Shown here one piece after another: positions 54,329 to 55,736 of a DNA stretch of 55,736 bases. The stretch's first letter is position 1. The number at the start of each line of letters is the position of its first letter. Location of the stretch: NCBI GenBank assembly GCA_964459305.1, contig CAYWNA010000066.1:1-55736 (forward strand), read 5' to 3'. A program made the position numbers and the translations under genes. The notes below the pieces were generated by a model, which saw only the letters and a program-made list of their open reading frames with translations, searched no databases and was not told the origin of the DNA. The stretch is from CAYWNA01 sp964459305 (GTDB taxonomy: Bacteria; Planctomycetota; Planctomycetia; Pirellulales; Pirellulaceae).

Positions 54329-54504
54329 GGGATCTGTCGGTGGTCTTCTCGTGGTTGCTGATTATAATCAGCGGGGTGAATTGCGATTTATTTGGGGGAT
54401 GCGCGCACGAGAAGCGCGCGCCATCTTTGGTCTTGCAGCGGTCATGTTCCTGCGTGAAACCACGCCAAACTATCAATCGAAACAGAATTACAGTGGGTCG
54501 CACA

Positions 54505-55575
54505 ATGAAACTGCGGGTTGGTGTCGTTTTCGGTGGTCGGTCGGCGGAGCATGACGTATCGCTGATGTCAGCGCAAGCCGTCTTGGAGACGCTTGATGCA
54601 CAGAAGTATCAAATCATTCAGTTCGGTATCACGCGGGCTGGCGAGTGGCTGACTGGTGATGCACGGGCGGCGTTGCAGGCAACGGGTGGATCGAGCGGCG
54701 ATGAGCGAACGCGTTCAGAAGCGCGCTCGTCCAAGGACAGGGCTTGCCCTTGCAGTGATGACCTACTGCGTGAAATCGTCAACTTGGATGTGGTTTTCCC
54801 CGTCCTGCACGGTACTTACGGCGAAGACGGTACGGTCCAAGGGCTACTTGAACTCTTGGATGTGCCTTACGTGGGTTCGGGAGTCGTGGGCTCGGCTGTG
54901 TGTATGGACAAGGCGATGTTTAAGGAAGTCATGCTTGCCAGCGGGATTGCCATCGTGCCTTGGCAGTTCGTTGAACGCAGTCGATACCGAGAGCGAAGCG
55001 ACGAGATTGTCTCTGCTGTCGAGGCCGAGTTGCCCTATCCGGTCTTCACCAAGCCTGCCAACCTGGGCTCCAGTATAGGCATCTCGAAATGCCGCGACCG
55101 CCAACAGCTTGTCGAGGGTCTGAATGAGGCCGCTCGCCACGATCGGCGACTCGTCGTCGAACAGGGCATTCCCTGTCGTGAACTCGAAGTGGCTGTGATT
55201 GGCAACGGGAACCCTCGTGCGAGTGTGGTGGGCGAGATACGCAGTCAAGGATCTTTCTATGACTATTCCGCCAAGTATCTGAGTGGCGATTCGGAACTGA
55301 TCATCCCGGCGCCGCTGGACGACGGACTTGCGGAATCTATCCGTGACTTGGCAGTCAGAGCCTACCAAGCTGCCGATTGCTCCGGTCTAGCACGAGTCGA
55401 TTTCTTCTTGAAGGACGGGACCGACGAAGTGTACGTGAACGAGATCAACACCATGCCCGGCTTCACGGCAATGTCCATGTTCCCGAAACTCTGGGAAGCA
55501 ACGGGCGTGAGCTACGCCGAAGTGCTCGATGAACTCATCAGGCTGGCCCTTGACCGTTACGATGGGCGCAGTTGA
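54505..55575 (+). CDS. ddl: D-alanine--D-alanine ligase
   Basis: 356 residues from ATG 54505; the frame is open upstream to 54340, but MKLRVGVVFGGRSAEHDVSL is the family's usual N terminus. FPVLHGTYGEDGTVQGLLEL and YVGSGVVGSAVCMDKAMFKE bind the first substrate and position the ATP-grasp domain. VFTKPANLGSSIGISK is the ATP-binding loop, RVDFFLKDG and VNEINTMPGFTAMSMFPKLW hold the Mg and D-Ala sites. An insert of about 25 charged residues (SSGDERTRSEARSSKDRAC) before the first motif is longer than usual. The enzyme makes the D-Ala-D-Ala dipeptide for peptidoglycan in the cytoplasm. It stands alone, not in a mur cluster. Confidence 0.92.
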   Translation: MKLRVGVVFGGRSAEHDVSLMSAQAVLETLDAQKYQIIQFGITRAGEWLTGDARAALQATGGSSGDERTRSEARSSKDRACPCSDDLLREIVNLDVVFPVLHGTYGEDGTVQGLLELLDVPYVGSGVVGSAVCMDKAMFKEVMLASGIAIVPWQFVERSRYRERSDEIVSAVEAELPYPVFTKPANLGSSIGISKCRDRQQLVEGLNEAARHDRRLVVEQGIPCRELEVAVIGNGNPRASVVGEIRSQGSFYDYSAKYLSGDSELIIPAPLDDGLAESIRDLAVRAYQAADCSGLARVDFFLKDGTDEVYVNEINTMPGFTAMSMFPKLWEATGVSYAEVLDELIRLALDRYDGRS

Positions 55576-55627
55576 TGAACACCCTCTTTCGAGGTGCTTA
55601 GCGCAATACCACATTGGGGTCTGTCCG

Positions 55628-55708
55628 CGGTTGGGGCGACTCTCGGTTGGGGTCGACTCTTTACACTTGACAGATCGGGCGGTTGGGGTCGACTCTTTAA
55701 ACATGACA
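55628..55708 (+). repeat. Direct repeat of CGGTTGGGGTCGACTCT, three copies
   Basis: Copies lie at 55628-55643 (one base shorter), 55644-55672 and 55680-55708. The last two extend over 29 bases and differ mainly in TTTACACTTGACA against TTTAAACATGACA. They lie beyond the ddl stop, near the window end. Both end in TTGACA or ATGACA, but no promoter is claimed. Confidence 0.7.
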
Positions 55709-55736
55709 AAAAGACAACTATAAAAAGTTTCCCCCG

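Noticed and set aside
1..55736. CRISPR arrays, tRNA and rRNA genes
   Set aside because: No regularly spaced direct repeats with unique spacers and no tRNA cloverleaf or rRNA sequence were recognised by eye; a tRNAscan and CRISPR finder run would settle it.

Overview
The window looks like a piece of a planctomycete chromosome, most likely Pirellulales. The evidence is the gene repertoire: several twin-arginine Gfo/Idh/MocA oxidoreductases, a secreted sulfatase, PQQ-type beta-propeller proteins with odd fusions, a heme c 'membrane-bound dehydrogenase' of the PVC type, DUF4838 and beta-helix proteins, and GC-rich spacers full of palindromic and simple-word repeats. No rRNA, tRNA, CRISPR array or complete transposon was seen. 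The taxonomic call is inference from gene content, not from a marker gene.

Layout. 1-1603: the end of a multiheme cytochrome c, coupled by an ATGA overlap to a GH26 mannanase-like enzyme. 1604-2978: a decayed region with a frameshifted secreted-protein remnant and a fragment of a REP-associated (Y1) transposase between inverted repeats. 2979-9501: a thioredoxin-like lipoprotein, a 1586-residue propeller/methyltransferase/malectin-like fusion and a GHMP sugar kinase. 9597-32990: a carbohydrate and sulfate-ester region, almost all on the minus strand, with a LamG-FAD oxidoreductase, a GH109-like Gfo/Idh protein (plus strand), an F5/8C protein, a sulfatase, a giant 1947-residue dehydrogenase/cytochrome c/deacetylase/glycosidase-like fusion, a dead M19 dipeptidase, a phosphoesterase-like protein, a beta-helix protein and a DUF4838 protein. 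33714-42243: a copper/silver efflux cluster (Cys-rich protein, CusB, CusA, TRASH-like protein, CusC/TolC). 42310-49081: a TPR metallopeptidase, a MazG-like protein, a membrane protein and an ABC ATPase. 49083-53882: a small protein and three co-oriented TAT-type Gfo/Idh oxidoreductases. 53966-55575: a glycosidase C-terminal remnant and a D-alanine-D-alanine ligase.

How the genes work together. The left and middle parts read as extracytoplasmic polysaccharide use: sulfate removal, deacetylation, chain cleavage, and oxidation through heme c and NAD(P)-type oxidoreductases. The metal cluster is a self-contained export system with three copies of the same C-P-V...C-C-x-x-C metal-binding module spread over CusB and its neighbour.

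The most unusual features are the giant five-part fusion at 18013-23856, the propeller/methyltransferase fusion at 3608-8368, and a large set of palindromic elements. One of these, 162 bp with perfect 12-bp ends, sits in frame inside cusA and adds exactly 54 codons. Others supply stop codons or ribosome-binding sites at gene edges.
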